DNA of 64,000 bases from Trichoplax sp. H2 (GCA_003344405.1 NOWV01000027.1:124001-188000), one strand, 5' to 3'; positions 16,301-26,566 are shown, counted from the first letter of the stretch. Program-made: numbers and translations. Notes: generated from the sequence alone by a model not told the origin.

Positions 16301-18043
16301 TTAATATCTGGTTATCTTTGTAGTCAGTCCAGTTTTATTATGGGTACCATAGTAAGTAGTTCCATACGTATTTAATGTTAGTGTTGATTCTTGTAATCTA
16401 AGTAACTCACTACGCAGTATACATGTTTTTCTTTCTCTTCGAAGTAAAAAGTTTCGTATTATTTCTTAAATGTTAATACTTATAATTATATAATTAGTAC
16501 AATCTCTGTACATAAAATATATGACATACCTTTGTCATTCCTAAATTAAGAATAGCTAAATTTTGTCACATTTCTGCATGTCTACTGCATTAATAATAAT
16601 TTACTTGCTTACAGTATTTATTAGGAGCCACCTCCATCTTAGAGAATCGACTAGGAACGACTATGCCAACTGTAAGTAATCATTTAGAATGATTATGCTT
16701 CCGTAATCTTCATTCATAAGTGTGCTATATTAAATCTATACAGTTAGATCGGAATTAAATGGAATATTAACGATTTAATGCCATACGACATTTGATGGTC
16801 ACTTTTCATTCATTATTTTTACTTTGGATTTAATTATTTTTAGAAATAAAATCTAAATGTCAAATGATGAGTAGAACTTACCCATTTTCATCTGTTTACA
16901 AATTATTTACTAATAGGATCAACTTCTTATGTAAACAAGTTAATATTTCAATGATAATTATAGGAAATAGAAAATAAAAACCTGCTAAGGTACATTTTGG
17001 CTATGGCTGTGGCCACTATTTGCACCAACGTTTTCGACTATTTCAAGCTTACATCAAATCTAAATCTAATCATTGGGAAAGATCTATTACTGATGGCATG
17101 GATAATGAATATAGTCACTTTAGCAATAGGACTCTTCGGCTATCTTTATGAATTATATTATAGCTCCTCCAGTCATCATAAAACACAACATCTTAATAAT
17201 TCTCTTTATGCGTCCGCTTTTGGCGTAGTAAGTAACAATTTCACGTTTACGACAAAATGAAGTAGATACTTCTTACTTTCACAATAACGGTAAATTTTAT
17301 TTACTTTACTGATAGCCTTTAAAATACGAATTCTTAGCAATAAAATCTAATATAACTGCAACTTTAATACTAATTTAACCTTTATCTAAAGTTTCTTACA
17401 AAAAATATACAAATGCTTCTGTATATTAGTATCTCTTTTATACATACTGCCTGCAGGAAATTGAAATTTTATAATATATTATTTGTTGGATGGTATTTCA
17501 GAATTAGAATCACTTTGGCATCTGTGCAAAATCTCTATATGCATAACATATAACTGCTATTAATACCCGTTAGTAATTGTAACTTATAATAATATTACTG
17601 TAGTTATAGGTATTTTGTTAATGGCAAAAAATCTATTTTAGTTTAATAATAATACATAGTTCTAGAATTAGTAAGTGATATTACAATGGCCTATAATCGC
17701 TATCTATATTTCTAACTTTATAAACTAATGTGCTTATAGTATATATGAACAAATTTTAACTTACTATTACCTGAAAGATATACCTTTTTTTGATAATATA
17801 AAATAAGTAACTCGTAGACTTAAAATTGTCTACTATCATCCTCTAAAATAACATACTGTACATATAAAATTTCTACACTTTTTCGACTATCCTTTTCGAA
17901 ATATTTCATAAAATGACTTTGCAAGACTCAAATTAAAATTTTTGATATCGTAGGAACCTTCCACACAGGAATTTGTGAACATGGGCTTCAGCCTTGATGA
18001 TGGAGACGATAACGGATCGCAAATAACAAAAACCGAAGTTTAA
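13319..18043 (+). CDS. Unrecognised polytopic membrane protein with C-terminal PDZ-ligand-like tail (CDS 13441-18043)
   Basis: Not recognised as a named family. Exons: 13441-13596, 14780-14839, 14988-15383, 15974-16351, 16615-16671, 16964-17227 and 17954-18043, giving 466 aa. All six introns are phase 0 with GT-AG ends. About ten hydrophobic helices are visible, for example AVNLILAIAYVVIAIAWG, IIVMSIISIFLAIVNLA, YAFFVLLSAITMYCEGW, INFIISLSIFGIGVLCLF, ILYILTTVMALTLAITI, ILICIYYIIGVLCI and MNIVTLAIGLFGYLYELYY. The short soluble C-terminus is acidic and ends TKTEV, a class I PDZ-ligand pattern. Two ATGs lie in tandem (13438 and 13441); 13441 is chosen because only it is kept in the duplicated copy at 20434. 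The segment 13319-13594 (promoter plus exon 1) is duplicated at 20312-20580. A transporter, receptor or channel-like function is possible but not shown. Confidence 0.75.
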
Positions 18044-18650
18044 CGGGCAAAACATTTTCCAGTTTATTTAATCCTAGAGTGTAATTTTTGGAAATCTTGA
18101 TCTAAATTACGATATACCAGTAAATTTAAAGCATAAGATTAGAATATCAGCTTCAGAAATTACTCTAGTAATCGATATTATAGCGTATATTTATTTTGCA
18201 ATGCAGTAGTACTGACACATAATGTAAGCATGTAAAACACTATGTATTTAAAATTAATTAATAAATGAGTTATAAATATTAATCCTGAATTTTAGTAATA
18301 GCCTGATAATACAAAAATTAGACAACCTTAGAGAATGATTAGCAATATTTTAAGAATTGCAATGGTTATAATATAGACTAGAACATAAATCGAAGCTCTC
18401 ACTGTAATATCATTAACTATTGTCTTTTACTATGTTGCAATCACAACACATTTCCATGTATAAGTAGATTACAGAGTATTAAGCAATAGAAGCTCAAAAA
18501 TGTAAATTGATTTCTATTTTAACTCTTAGATTGCATAGCTAACTAGCAGTCGTTGTTTAAAAGTAAAAGTAAGTCTCTCGACCTGTCCATTAGACCGGGG
18601 TGAGAGAGTGATAATTTCGAATGCAAAATATCATAAGATTGCTATACTTG
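18044..18650. other. 3' flank of the membrane-protein gene
   Basis: AT-rich sequence with no recognisable gene, leading into the palindrome. A short imperfect stem (ctctcg...gagagag, about 18575-18610) was noticed but not assigned. Confidence 0.5.
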
Positions 18651-20312
18651 TAATACTGTATTAAGGTACCCGTGTCGTGTAACTGGTCTACCTATTTTCG
18701 TATAAGTAATCGGTTAGAATATCTAATGTGATATCTCTAATCAAATTCATGAAAATATCGATAATTAACTTTTGACACTCTTAATAGACAAGATAAAGGC
18801 TAAATTTATTTTTGCATTTATATCGCAATTGTTTATTTTTACGGCACTTCCTTAAGTAATCCTTATTAACAATAACGCTTTTTAGAACACTTCACAGAGT
18901 ATAACTACAAACATTGTTTCGATCAAAACAAGATCGACTTTAGGTAATAAAAGACTTTGAATGTATTTTTCATTCAACAAGAAGCTCTAATTTTCAATAG
19001 AAATTAGAAATTAATGCGTTCTCAGTAAGAGACAATTTGTTTTAATTGAAAATAATTACGAGTATACTTATCAGTTACACTGTTATACTGTAATAAACGC
19101 CCTACCTTTTATAATCCAGTGAGACAAACGACTTAATTAAAGCGATATCCCGTATGTCTATTACGGATTATTTAACTCCTTGGCCTTTCGATATAAAAAT
19201 ACTTCAATAATAATAATTGAACTCCCGTTAAACTATATTAATCCTACAATGTGATAACATAACAGTATCGACTTTTATAATATGCCAATAATAGGAGGAT
19301 TAAGATAAGACTACAGTGGTAGAGTATAAAAACTCGTTGATATTGATTAACTGTAAATAATGATTAGATAGCAATTTATATACATGTTATGAAATGGATA
19401 TAACAAGTGTAAAGAAAACTTTATATTACGTATCTATAATTATAATTTTTAAGCTTGCAATATTTTAGGTGAAGGCTGTACAATGTTTTTCCCCCATCGT
19501 TCATCTTTATTTAGCGTTATGACCTTAACATTGATATTTTCAAAACGCGCGTTTCTTTGCATCGCTATGTACAGATTATGGACAGATGCACTGTAAACCT
19601 GTAGATTGTCGGTAAACACAAGCTGAATTTATAATTACTTAATATTTAACAGAATTGCTCCGTTAATCTGTGTATTTGGCATATTATAAAAGTCGATACT
19701 GTTATGTTATCACATTGTAGGATTAATATAGTTTAACGGGAGTTCAATTATTGTTATTGAAGTATTTTTATATCGAAAGGCCAAGGAGTTAAATAATCCG
19801 TAATAGACATACGGGATATCGCTTTAATTAAGTCGTTTGTCTCACTGGATTATAAAAGGTAGGGCGTTTATTACAGTATAACAGTGTAACTGATAAGTAA
19901 AGTATACTCGTAATTATTTTCAATAAAACAAATTACCTCTTACTGAGAACGCATTAATTTCTATTGAAAATTAGAGCTTCTTGTTGAATGAAAAATATAT
20001 TCAAAGTCTTTTATTACCTAAAGTCGATCTTGTTTTGATCGAAACAATGTTTGTAGTTATACTCTGTGAAGTGTTCTAATAAGCGTTATTGTTAATAAGG
20101 ATTACTTAAGGAAGTGCCGTAAAAATAAACAATTGCGATATAAATGCAAAAATAAATTTAGCCTTTATCTTGTCTATTAAGAGTGTCAAAAGTTAATTAT
20201 CGATATTTTCATGAATTTGATTAGAGATATCACATTAGATATTTTATAACCGATTACTTATACGAAAATAGGTAGACCAGTTACACGACACGGGTACCTT
20301 AATACAGTATTA
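18651..20312. repeat. Large palindrome: 638-bp inverted arms around a 387-bp spacer
   Basis: The left arm 18651-19288 is the near-exact reverse complement of 19676-20312. Both outer ends carry the small palindrome taatac-t/a-gtatta. The arms differ by scattered substitutions and small indels (by eye a few per cent), so they are not a simple assembly mirror. The spacer 19289-19675 has no useful open frame. No target-site duplication or transposase is visible, so a foldback-type element or an old inverted duplication are both possible. The right arm abuts the stray exon copy at 20313 exactly. Confidence 0.9.
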
Positions 20313-20580
20313 CGTTGTACATACCTATTAGATTACAATTCATGTTATTTTAGCTATTGCATAGCAAATAATAACAACCATTGATCGCTATCCCTCCCTA
20401 AAATAGTTATTGTCCTTCTGATGGTAATGCATAATGGCTAAGATAACTCGTGCCGTTGCTGCAGTAAATTTGATATTAGCGATAGCCTACGTCGTCATAG
20501 CAATAGCATGGGGCCAATTATTATATCCGATAAATCCTTCTTCTCAATCAGCGGAACTATTGGCTGAAATCCCCATCTTA
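20313..20580 (+). pseudogene. Partial duplicate of promoter and exon 1 of the membrane-protein gene
   Basis: This matches 13320-13594 with about a dozen differences. It includes the upstream region, the ATG (20434) and nearly all of exon 1. It loses homology just before the donor site, where an inverted piece of the neighbouring GTPase gene begins. The resulting frame (20434-20622) reads 48 membrane-protein codons, then about a dozen codons of antisense GTPase sequence, then stops. No downstream exons exist, so it is a fragment. It could still bring a working promoter to the GTPase array, which is inference. Confidence 0.85.
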
Positions 20581-20632
20581 ATACGCTTACGATTACCTGT
20601 ATCATGCTTAGAAGCAATGTAAACCGTCATAA
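20577..20632 (-). repeat. Inverted 55-bp fragment of GTPase copy 1 (source about 22384-22438)
   Basis: The sequence from about ttaatacg through tgtaaaccgtcata is the reverse complement of 22384-22438 inside the first intact GTPase gene, apart from a two-base difference near its left end. The left junction shares ttaata with the exon-1 duplicate, suggesting microhomology. Confidence 0.85.
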
Positions 20633-20902
20633 TTAGCATAGTAGCGTAATACTATCCTAGTCACTATTCTTCGTGGCATTCGCCAACAATTTCTTTTGCA
20701 GTCTATTCATAATGCACCATAAGATAATATGCTACATATGCAACTGTATTATACAATACTATTAGTATAGATAGTATTGCGCTACATCAGGTAACGTCAG
20801 AACATAGCGGTACGATTAGAAGTACGTATCATGTATTATCAATAGAATCTTACGTGAGACTTAGTGAAAGGAATATTTCAGCAAACGAAAGGAAAGATCG
20901 CA
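20633..20902. other. 5' flank of GTPase copy 1
   Basis: About 270 bp of AT-rich sequence before the first GTPase ATG. No intron-containing 5' coding exon was recognised. An in-frame GTG at 20864 extends the open frame by 13 codons, but GTG is not a plausible start here. Confidence 0.5.
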
Positions 20903-23398
20903 ATGATCCAGATTAATATCAGTGAAATTCAAGCTAAATTAATAGAAGGCTATGGACTAATAAAAGATGCAAAGGGTAAAGATTTAGTACTGGTGATCGG
21001 TAATACCGGTGTGGGTAAAAGCACCTTTCTGAATTATATGCTAGGGTACAAAATGTACCAAAATGAAGAATCTGATACGGTGGAGACGGTAGAGAGAGAG
21101 TGTCCCGCACATATTGGGCATAATATGCATTCACAAACTTTGTATACACATCCGATTGCGGATAAAAATTATCCTTGGGTTTTTACCGACTGTCCGGGAT
21201 TTCTGGATAATAGAATGACCAATGATACGATTGTGACTTCCATTAGCATGGAATTAACTATTCGCATTGCAAAACAAGTCAAGGGGATTGTTATACTGAT
21301 GGATGCGACTGAGTTTTTAAGTAGTAGATTGACTGCTTTGGGTCCGTTGATGAAGATATTGATTAAATTATTTCGAGATCCAGTTGAAATGTTAAAGTAT
21401 TCTGTAATTGGTGTGACAAAACTAGATCAAATAAAGGGAGGAAAAACGAGGGCTAAGAAAATAACGTTACAAGGTTTGAATAAAATTAAAGAAGAATGTC
21501 GTAGAAGAATAAAAACTCTTGAGACAGAGAAGAGAGAAAGAGATGGAACAGATTTGATTATCAGTGAATATAAAGTGATGGAAGAGTTTACTAGTGCAGT
21601 ACTTGGTCGTAAAGATGATATCATGTTTATTGATATTCTTGATGATGGTGATTCAAAACAGCTCGTAACCGATCGTATTTGTGCCATTAGATCGAGAACT
21701 GAAGCTCAAACTGATCAGTTACCATATGATACTTCTCCACCTCCAATATCAACATCTACTAGTAATGCTCAACAAGATGCACTGCCGTTACCGCTAATTA
21801 CGATCGCAGACTTCAATTTTGAAGATTATGATATCAATAGAACAAGCTTTAATAAGGCAATTTACGATTTGGCTGGTGAAGGTAATCAGCTAATCGGTGC
21901 AATTACAGGAGCTGTAGATCAGCTTAAACGTGCGATTGATTTGTGGAATGATAACAAAAAGAGAATGACGTCGATGAAAAGATTGAGATCGGAGTTGGAC
22001 AGTTATATTTCTGCTTCTGAAGTCCCAACAAAATTAATAAACACTTGGTCAGAAATGCTTGAAGAAAATGAACAATCTATCCAGTCTGAAAAAAGAAAGA
22101 TGCAGTCTGTTAATGATCATTTAAAAAAATTTAAACAAGAATTGAATGAAATTAATACTGATAAGCCCGTGATATTTGCTGAAAAGAAGTATATCAAAAA
22201 GGAGCAATATTGGACCTATCATGAAGTCCTTTTTGATTTTGATACTGAAGATGAACGGACACCAATTGTTGATATCGATCAACGAATAGGTAATGGTTGC
22301 TGGTGCAATACAACAGATGAAAGGCGGAGAGGCCGATATAAAACGTGGTATCAATCTGACTGGTGGAAAAGTGGGGATGCTACTATGACGGTTTACATTG
22401 CTTCTAAGCATGATACAGGTAATCGTAGACGTATTAAAGATCTTCGAGTAGAAATTAGTCGATGCAAAGAGTCTTTCGACGAGTTAAATGATAACGTGCT
22501 TGAGCTTAAGAAATCTAAGGAACGCATTTCATCCAATATAACATCCGTGAAAAATGTAGTCCAGGAAGAAGTAGAGAAAGATCGCACTAATAAACTACGG
22601 CAGTGTGATGGAGATATCGAGCAATTGTCTGCGCGGATGGCAGAAAATCGGAGACGTATGGAAAAGAGTAAAGCAAAAGGTTTAGAATTATTGGAAAATT
22701 TTTACGGTGATTCTGATACTTTGAAAATGCCTGAAAAATTTGAGATTGTGCAAAGTATCAACGAGTTGCTACGGTTTCCGAGCACTTTGGTATACAAATT
22801 TATTAAGCGCTATAAAACCTTTAAAGCGAACTTTGATGTAACTAAAAGATATTTTCAGTTAGACTTAAATGAAACGGATTTGAGTCAACTTTCTCAGGAT
22901 AATACAGCAGATGAGTTAGACGATGGTGCTATTAACAAAAAAGATCCTATAACTGGTAAATGGATTAGGACACTGGTGGTAACGAAGGCAGGAACAGGAT
23001 TTGAATTATCTTCATTAATGGAGCAATTTCCTATGAATAGCGTAGGCAGTGTGTTTGAGTTTACTCATCCAACGACTGGTAAGAAAGAGCGTATTCTTTA
23101 CGGTGATTGGGCCCAACTGAATGAATCAGCTTCGCCTACATCCACTGAGGAAGAACAGATTTCTCAAGTGGATCAAGTGCTTAGTATGTCATCGAATGAT
23201 CCACAAGAACTCAACAGATTAAAACAAAGCGTAGAGGAAGAGATAGAAATGTTAAAGAAAATTATTCAAGAGCGAGAAGAACTTTTTACGAATCAACGTC
23301 AGCTAGATAAAATCACTGAGCGCCTTAAAAGGTTTACAACAGATGAAACAACAGAAGATATTAGTTCTATGGAGGATAGTTTTGAGATTTGGTGTTGA
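20903..23398 (+). CDS. Large P-loop GTPase, coiled coil, U-box-like protein (copy 1, class A)
   Basis: Intronless, 831 aa from ATG 20903. The G domain (about residues 20-270) shows G1 GNTGVGKST (33-41), G3 TDCPGF and G4 TKLD, so nucleotide binding is expected. The context looks like the AIG1/GIMAP, IRG or septin-dynamin side of the TRAFAC GTPases, but the exact family is not recognised. A serine/proline-rich linker follows, then long charged coiled coils flanking a conserved insert with GNGCWCNTTDERRRGRYK. Near residues 675-745 a segment DPITGKWIRTLVVTKAGTGF followed by ELSSL and an F/HP-rich stretch resembles a degenerate U-box. A last coiled coil precedes the end. The final residues (EIWC) and the stop codon come from the fused N-terminal sequence of the next, broken copy read in another frame. 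It is closest to copy 3. Role unknown; an immune-type GTPase is a guess. Confidence 0.85.
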   Translation: MIQINISEIQAKLIEGYGLIKDAKGKDLVLVIGNTGVGKSTFLNYMLGYKMYQNEESDTVETVERECPAHIGHNMHSQTLYTHPIADKNYPWVFTDCPGFLDNRMTNDTIVTSISMELTIRIAKQVKGIVILMDATEFLSSRLTALGPLMKILIKLFRDPVEMLKYSVIGVTKLDQIKGGKTRAKKITLQGLNKIKEECRRRIKTLETEKRERDGTDLIISEYKVMEEFTSAVLGRKDDIMFIDILDDGDSKQLVTDRICAIRSRTEAQTDQLPYDTSPPPISTSTSNAQQDALPLPLITIADFNFEDYDINRTSFNKAIYDLAGEGNQLIGAITGAVDQLKRAIDLWNDNKKRMTSMKRLRSELDSYISASEVPTKLINTWSEMLEENEQSIQSEKRKMQSVNDHLKKFKQELNEINTDKPVIFAEKKYIKKEQYWTYHEVLFDFDTEDERTPIVDIDQRIGNGCWCNTTDERRRGRYKTWYQSDWWKSGDATMTVYIASKHDTGNRRRIKDLRVEISRCKESFDELNDNVLELKKSKERISSNITSVKNVVQEEVEKDRTNKLRQCDGDIEQLSARMAENRRRMEKSKAKGLELLENFYGDSDTLKMPEKFEIVQSINELLRFPSTLVYKFIKRYKTFKANFDVTKRYFQLDLNETDLSQLSQDNTADELDDGAINKKDPITGKWIRTLVVTKAGTGFELSSLMEQFPMNSVGSVFEFTHPTTGKKERILYGDWAQLNESASPTSTEEEQISQVDQVLSMSSNDPQELNRLKQSVEEEIEMLKKIIQEREELFTNQRQLDKITERLKRFTTDETTEDISSMEDSFEIWC

Positions 23399-23682
23399 CA
23401 ATTGGTCATGCCGACATGGGTAAAAGTCCTTTTCTCAATTACATGTTAGGCCATGAAATGCTAAAGAGCGATTTCGGGGTTATAGATATTATGGGCTCTG
23501 CTACCATTCAGATCGGTCATGGAATAGAAACTTTATTTGCTAAACCGATTGTAAGTAAGTACTATCCTTGGGTTTTTGCAGATTTATCAAGTTTTCCAGT
23601 ATACATATCATATGAGAATTCTGTTGCGGCTGCTATTAGCACTAAATTGATTGATTATATAAGAAAAAGTAATCCTTGCTAG
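23385..23682 (+). pseudogene. GTPase gene fragment (degenerate G domain)
   Basis: About 97 codons align with the start of the G domain. The P-loop is altered to GHADMGKSP (normally GNTGVGKST) and the G3 motif DCPGF is lost (FADLSSF). Homology starts at the sequence for DLVL and overlaps the last codons of copy 1 in a different frame. It ends at a stop at 23682, with no recognisable GTPase sequence after it. It is best read as a deletion-fusion relic, not a functional gene. Confidence 0.85.
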
Positions 23683-23969
23683 GGTAAACAAATTAAAAAA
23701 TCTATTTTCTAGAAGTTCCCGATCCAATGTTTCGACCTCCCCTTTAATGCATCATCAACTGTTAATATGTGGTATTACGAAGTATAAACGAGAACGAGTA
23801 GATTTATCAAGGCAAGACAACGTTACTTGCGCGATTATTCTATATTCAACCGTTAAGTAATCATTAAATTGAAGTATTGCCATTAAGGGGACTTATCGCA
23901 TCGGAGCCAGTAAATCACTTTTTCTTAGCCTTTTCTAAGAAAGTATTCTATTTTATCAAGAAACAAGTT
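23683..23969. other. Spacer between two GTPase pseudogenes
   Basis: Nothing recognisable. Confidence 0.5.
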
Positions 23970-24690
23970 ATGTTGAATGTCACTTATATCCAGGAGAAGG
24001 TAGAGAAAGGCTTTGAGCAAACACGCCAAGCGAAAAAATAAATAAAAGAGACTTTCAGTAAGCTTACTAGGAGGAGTGTATCAAAGTTCCTCGTGCTAAC
24101 GTTAACGACTAAGAGTGGAAACACAACGATCGGCACGACCGGCGTTGGGAAAAGTACACTCTTAAATTATATGTTACACAATGAAATGAAATGAAAAATG
24201 AAGATAACGGGACTGTAGATGCCATAGATTCTGCAACCTTTAAGGTCGGTCATGAAATGGATTCAGAAACTTCATATGCGAAGCCAGTTATAAGCAATCA
24301 CTATCCTTGGGTTTTCACAGATTGTCCAGGTTTTTTGGATAATAGAGATCCAGACGATGCTGTTGTGACTGCAATTAGTAGTCCCCTGGCGGTTCGAAAT
24401 GCCCGTCAGGTTAAAGCTGTCGTAATATTAATAGAAATTAGTGGTATACTCCGTGCGGGACTAGAGGCATTAAGCACATTGCTGAAAGTACTGATTACAC
24501 TTTTTCACAACCCAGTCGATATGGTAAACTATTCCGTCTTCGGTATAACAAAAACAGATCTTTTGGGATTGACAGAAGACAGAGCGAAACAAAAAGTTTG
24601 GGATGCTTTTAAGAAAATCGTAAAGCATTGTGATCAAAAACTGGATACGATCAAGAAGGAGCCACAAAGAAGTGTTGAATCTCCCCGATA
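23970..24690 (+). pseudogene. Class B GTPase pseudogene, truncated
   Basis: It starts at an ATG with a copy-2-like N-terminus (VEKGFEQTRQAKK), then hits an in-frame TAA at about codon 24 and an insertion of roughly 80 bp. The P-loop IGTTGVGKSTLLNYML follows, then a frameshift around 24180-24195. From 24191 the frame is open through HYPWVFTDCPGFLDNR (G3) and GITKTD (G4), ending at about SVESPRYFY. The rest of the open frame to 24850 shows no similarity to the intact copies. It has at least three lesions. It resembles copy 2 (AVRNARQVKAVVILIE) more than copies 1 and 3. Confidence 0.88.
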
Positions 24691-24819
24691 TTTTTATATT
24701 ATGATTGTAACGAGATCAAGAATCTGGGATTTTGAGCTTTCCTTTCCTTTAGTCTACTTTTATTTGGAAGCCCAAGCCAAGCGCGATATCATACACACGT
24801 TAACGAGACATAAGAACTG

Positions 24820-25618
24820 TGACAACAAATCAGCTCTAGTACGAACATAACTTGAATACCATATCCAAATACACGTGAACATTTGTAGCATGTGATCTTA
24901 ATCTAGTACAGTACTGTACTGTATATAGTAGAAGCATGGAAAACCAAAATAAATTTAGGAATGCTATAATTGCATGGCGAATAAATAATGACCAAATTCT
25001 AAGTAAAAGATTGTCTTCTGTTCTACTGCTGTATTGCATGAAGATATGACCAATATGCGTATTGCCCGGCCAAAGTCCAGCAAATCCTAGATTTCGGACT
25101 TTGGCCGGGCCAATACGCGTAATGGCCGAGTCACACACGGCCAAAGCCCGATTGGCTATTGTTCACAATAATCGTAGTTTACACAGTACGTAATGTCGCC
25201 GGTAGCAACAAAGTAAGTAACATTACTGACCATATTAGCTTGCGTATTACGCGTATTGGCCGGCCTAGTTTGGTCTATACGCGTATTGGCCAACTTCGGG
25301 TTTTGGCCGTAATATCGCGCTATAAACGATATTTTGAACAGATGTAGACATTGCTACGATTGCGGAAGGACCTCTACGTACTCTTCATAGAGCAACATAG
25401 AGCTGACCATGATTAAAAAGCGGTGTTGGCAAGCATAAGCCAATCTTTTCCAGAGACTGGCATTGAGATTTATTTATTCGCGGTAATTGCAAAAGCCAAT
25501 TTCACCGTATTATTTACAGTACAGTACTGTATATTAGCATACTGTACATTAGGCCTGATCATTTTGCATAGATTTTTTTATACACTTCGTTTAAGCTGTC
25601 CTACTGATACATTAGACA
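24820..25618. repeat. Left copy of ~800-bp near-identical duplication flanking an assembly gap
   Basis: 24820-25047 and 25320-25618 match 25639-25866 and 25869-26167 almost base for base. The left copy carries an extra 272 bp (25048-25319) where the right copy has only CC. The homologous ends abutting the Ns suggest two overlapping contigs, or two haplotypes, left unmerged. Confidence 0.9.
25048..25319. mobile_element. 272-bp palindrome-containing insertion, MITE-like
   Basis: Present in the left duplicate and absent from the right one, so it behaves as an insertion or deletion. It contains a strong hairpin: 25057-25078 (gcgtattgcccggccaaagt...) pairs with 25096-25118 with one extra base. 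The motifs acgcgtattggcc and ggccaaa recur in both orientations to its end. It is clearly more GC-rich than its surroundings. No coding capacity and no convincing target-site duplication were seen. Confidence 0.65.
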
Positions 25619-25638
25619 NNNNNNNNNNNNNNNNNNNN
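25619..25638. other. Assembly gap (20 N)
   Basis: Twenty consecutive Ns. Given the duplicated flanks, the true distance may be zero or negative (overlap). Confidence 0.99.
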
Positions 25639-26167
25639 TGACAACAAATCAGCTCTAGTACGAACATAACTTGAATACCATATCCAAATACACGTGAACA
25701 TTTGTAGCATGTGATCTTAATCTAGTACAGTACTGTACTGTATATAGTAGAAGCATGGAAAACCAAAATAAATTTAGGAATGCTATAATTGCATGGCGAA
25801 TAAATAATGACCAAATTCTAAGTAAAAGATTGTCTTCTGTTCTACTGCTGTATTGCATGAAGATATCCCTATAAACGATATTTTGAACAGATGTAGACAT
25901 TGCTACGATTGCGGAAGGACCTCTACGTACTCTTCATAGAGCAACATAGAGCTGACCATGATTAAAAAGCGGTGTTGGCAAGCATAAGCCAATCTTTTCC
26001 AGAGACTGGCATTGAGATTTATTTATTCGCGGTAATTGCAAAAGCCAATTTTACCGTATTATTTACAGTACAGTACTGTATATTAGCATACTGTACATTA
26101 GGCCTGATCATTTTGCATAGATTTTTTTATACACTTCGTTTAAGCTGTCCTACTGATACATTAGACA
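25639..26167. repeat. Right copy of the duplication flanking the gap
   Basis: Same sequence as 24820-25618 but without the 272-bp insertion. It continues without a break into the 5' flank of GTPase copy 2. Confidence 0.9.
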
Positions 26168-26566
26168 TGTATTGACATATCTAGAAAAAAATAAAGAAAT
26201 CGTCCAATCTCACGCGGCGCAAATCAAATTTGTGTCCTGCATCATCCCCGTGCGAGAAATTATTTTAAATGATCAGGCCTACTGTACATGTTTTAGCGCA
26301 TTTTGCATAATTTATTGATTTTGTTGTTTGAATCGATCAGATGCGCCATAGGGCATCACCGATAAACCCCCCAAGCCAATAATCAATTCTATTTGAACCA
26401 ATCAGATGGTTAAATATGTATTTCATCCGTATATTTTAGTAATTTTTTAAAGAAAAATAAACTCAGTAGATTTAAAGAAAATAATCTCGGTAGCAAAGAA
26501 AAATTGCTACCGAGAAATAAATGTCAGTAGAAAGTGAAGTAAACTGTAAAAGGTTTCGCATAAAAG
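26168..26566. other. 5' flank of GTPase copy 2
   Basis: AT-rich leader region. It includes an inverted echo of the preceding repeat (aggcctgatca near 26100 and tgatcaggcct near 26270) and a perfect 11-bp hairpin at 26486-26514. Confidence 0.5.
26486..26514 (+). promoter_or_regulatory. Perfect hairpin about 50 bp before the GTPase copy 2 ATG
   Basis: ctcggtagcaa and ttgctaccgag are exact reverse complements separated by 7 bases. If transcribed it would form a stem-loop in the 5' leader. A function is not shown. Confidence 0.5.

Noticed and set aside
20864-20902. Upstream GTG extension of GTPase copy 1
   Set aside because: GTG starts are not expected in animal nuclear genes, and copy 3 begins at the equivalent of ATG 20903.
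25423-26175. Repeated 67-72-codon frames in the duplicated block, plus minus-strand frames of 81-102 codons
   Set aside because: They are the two copies of the non-coding duplication and contain no domain features.
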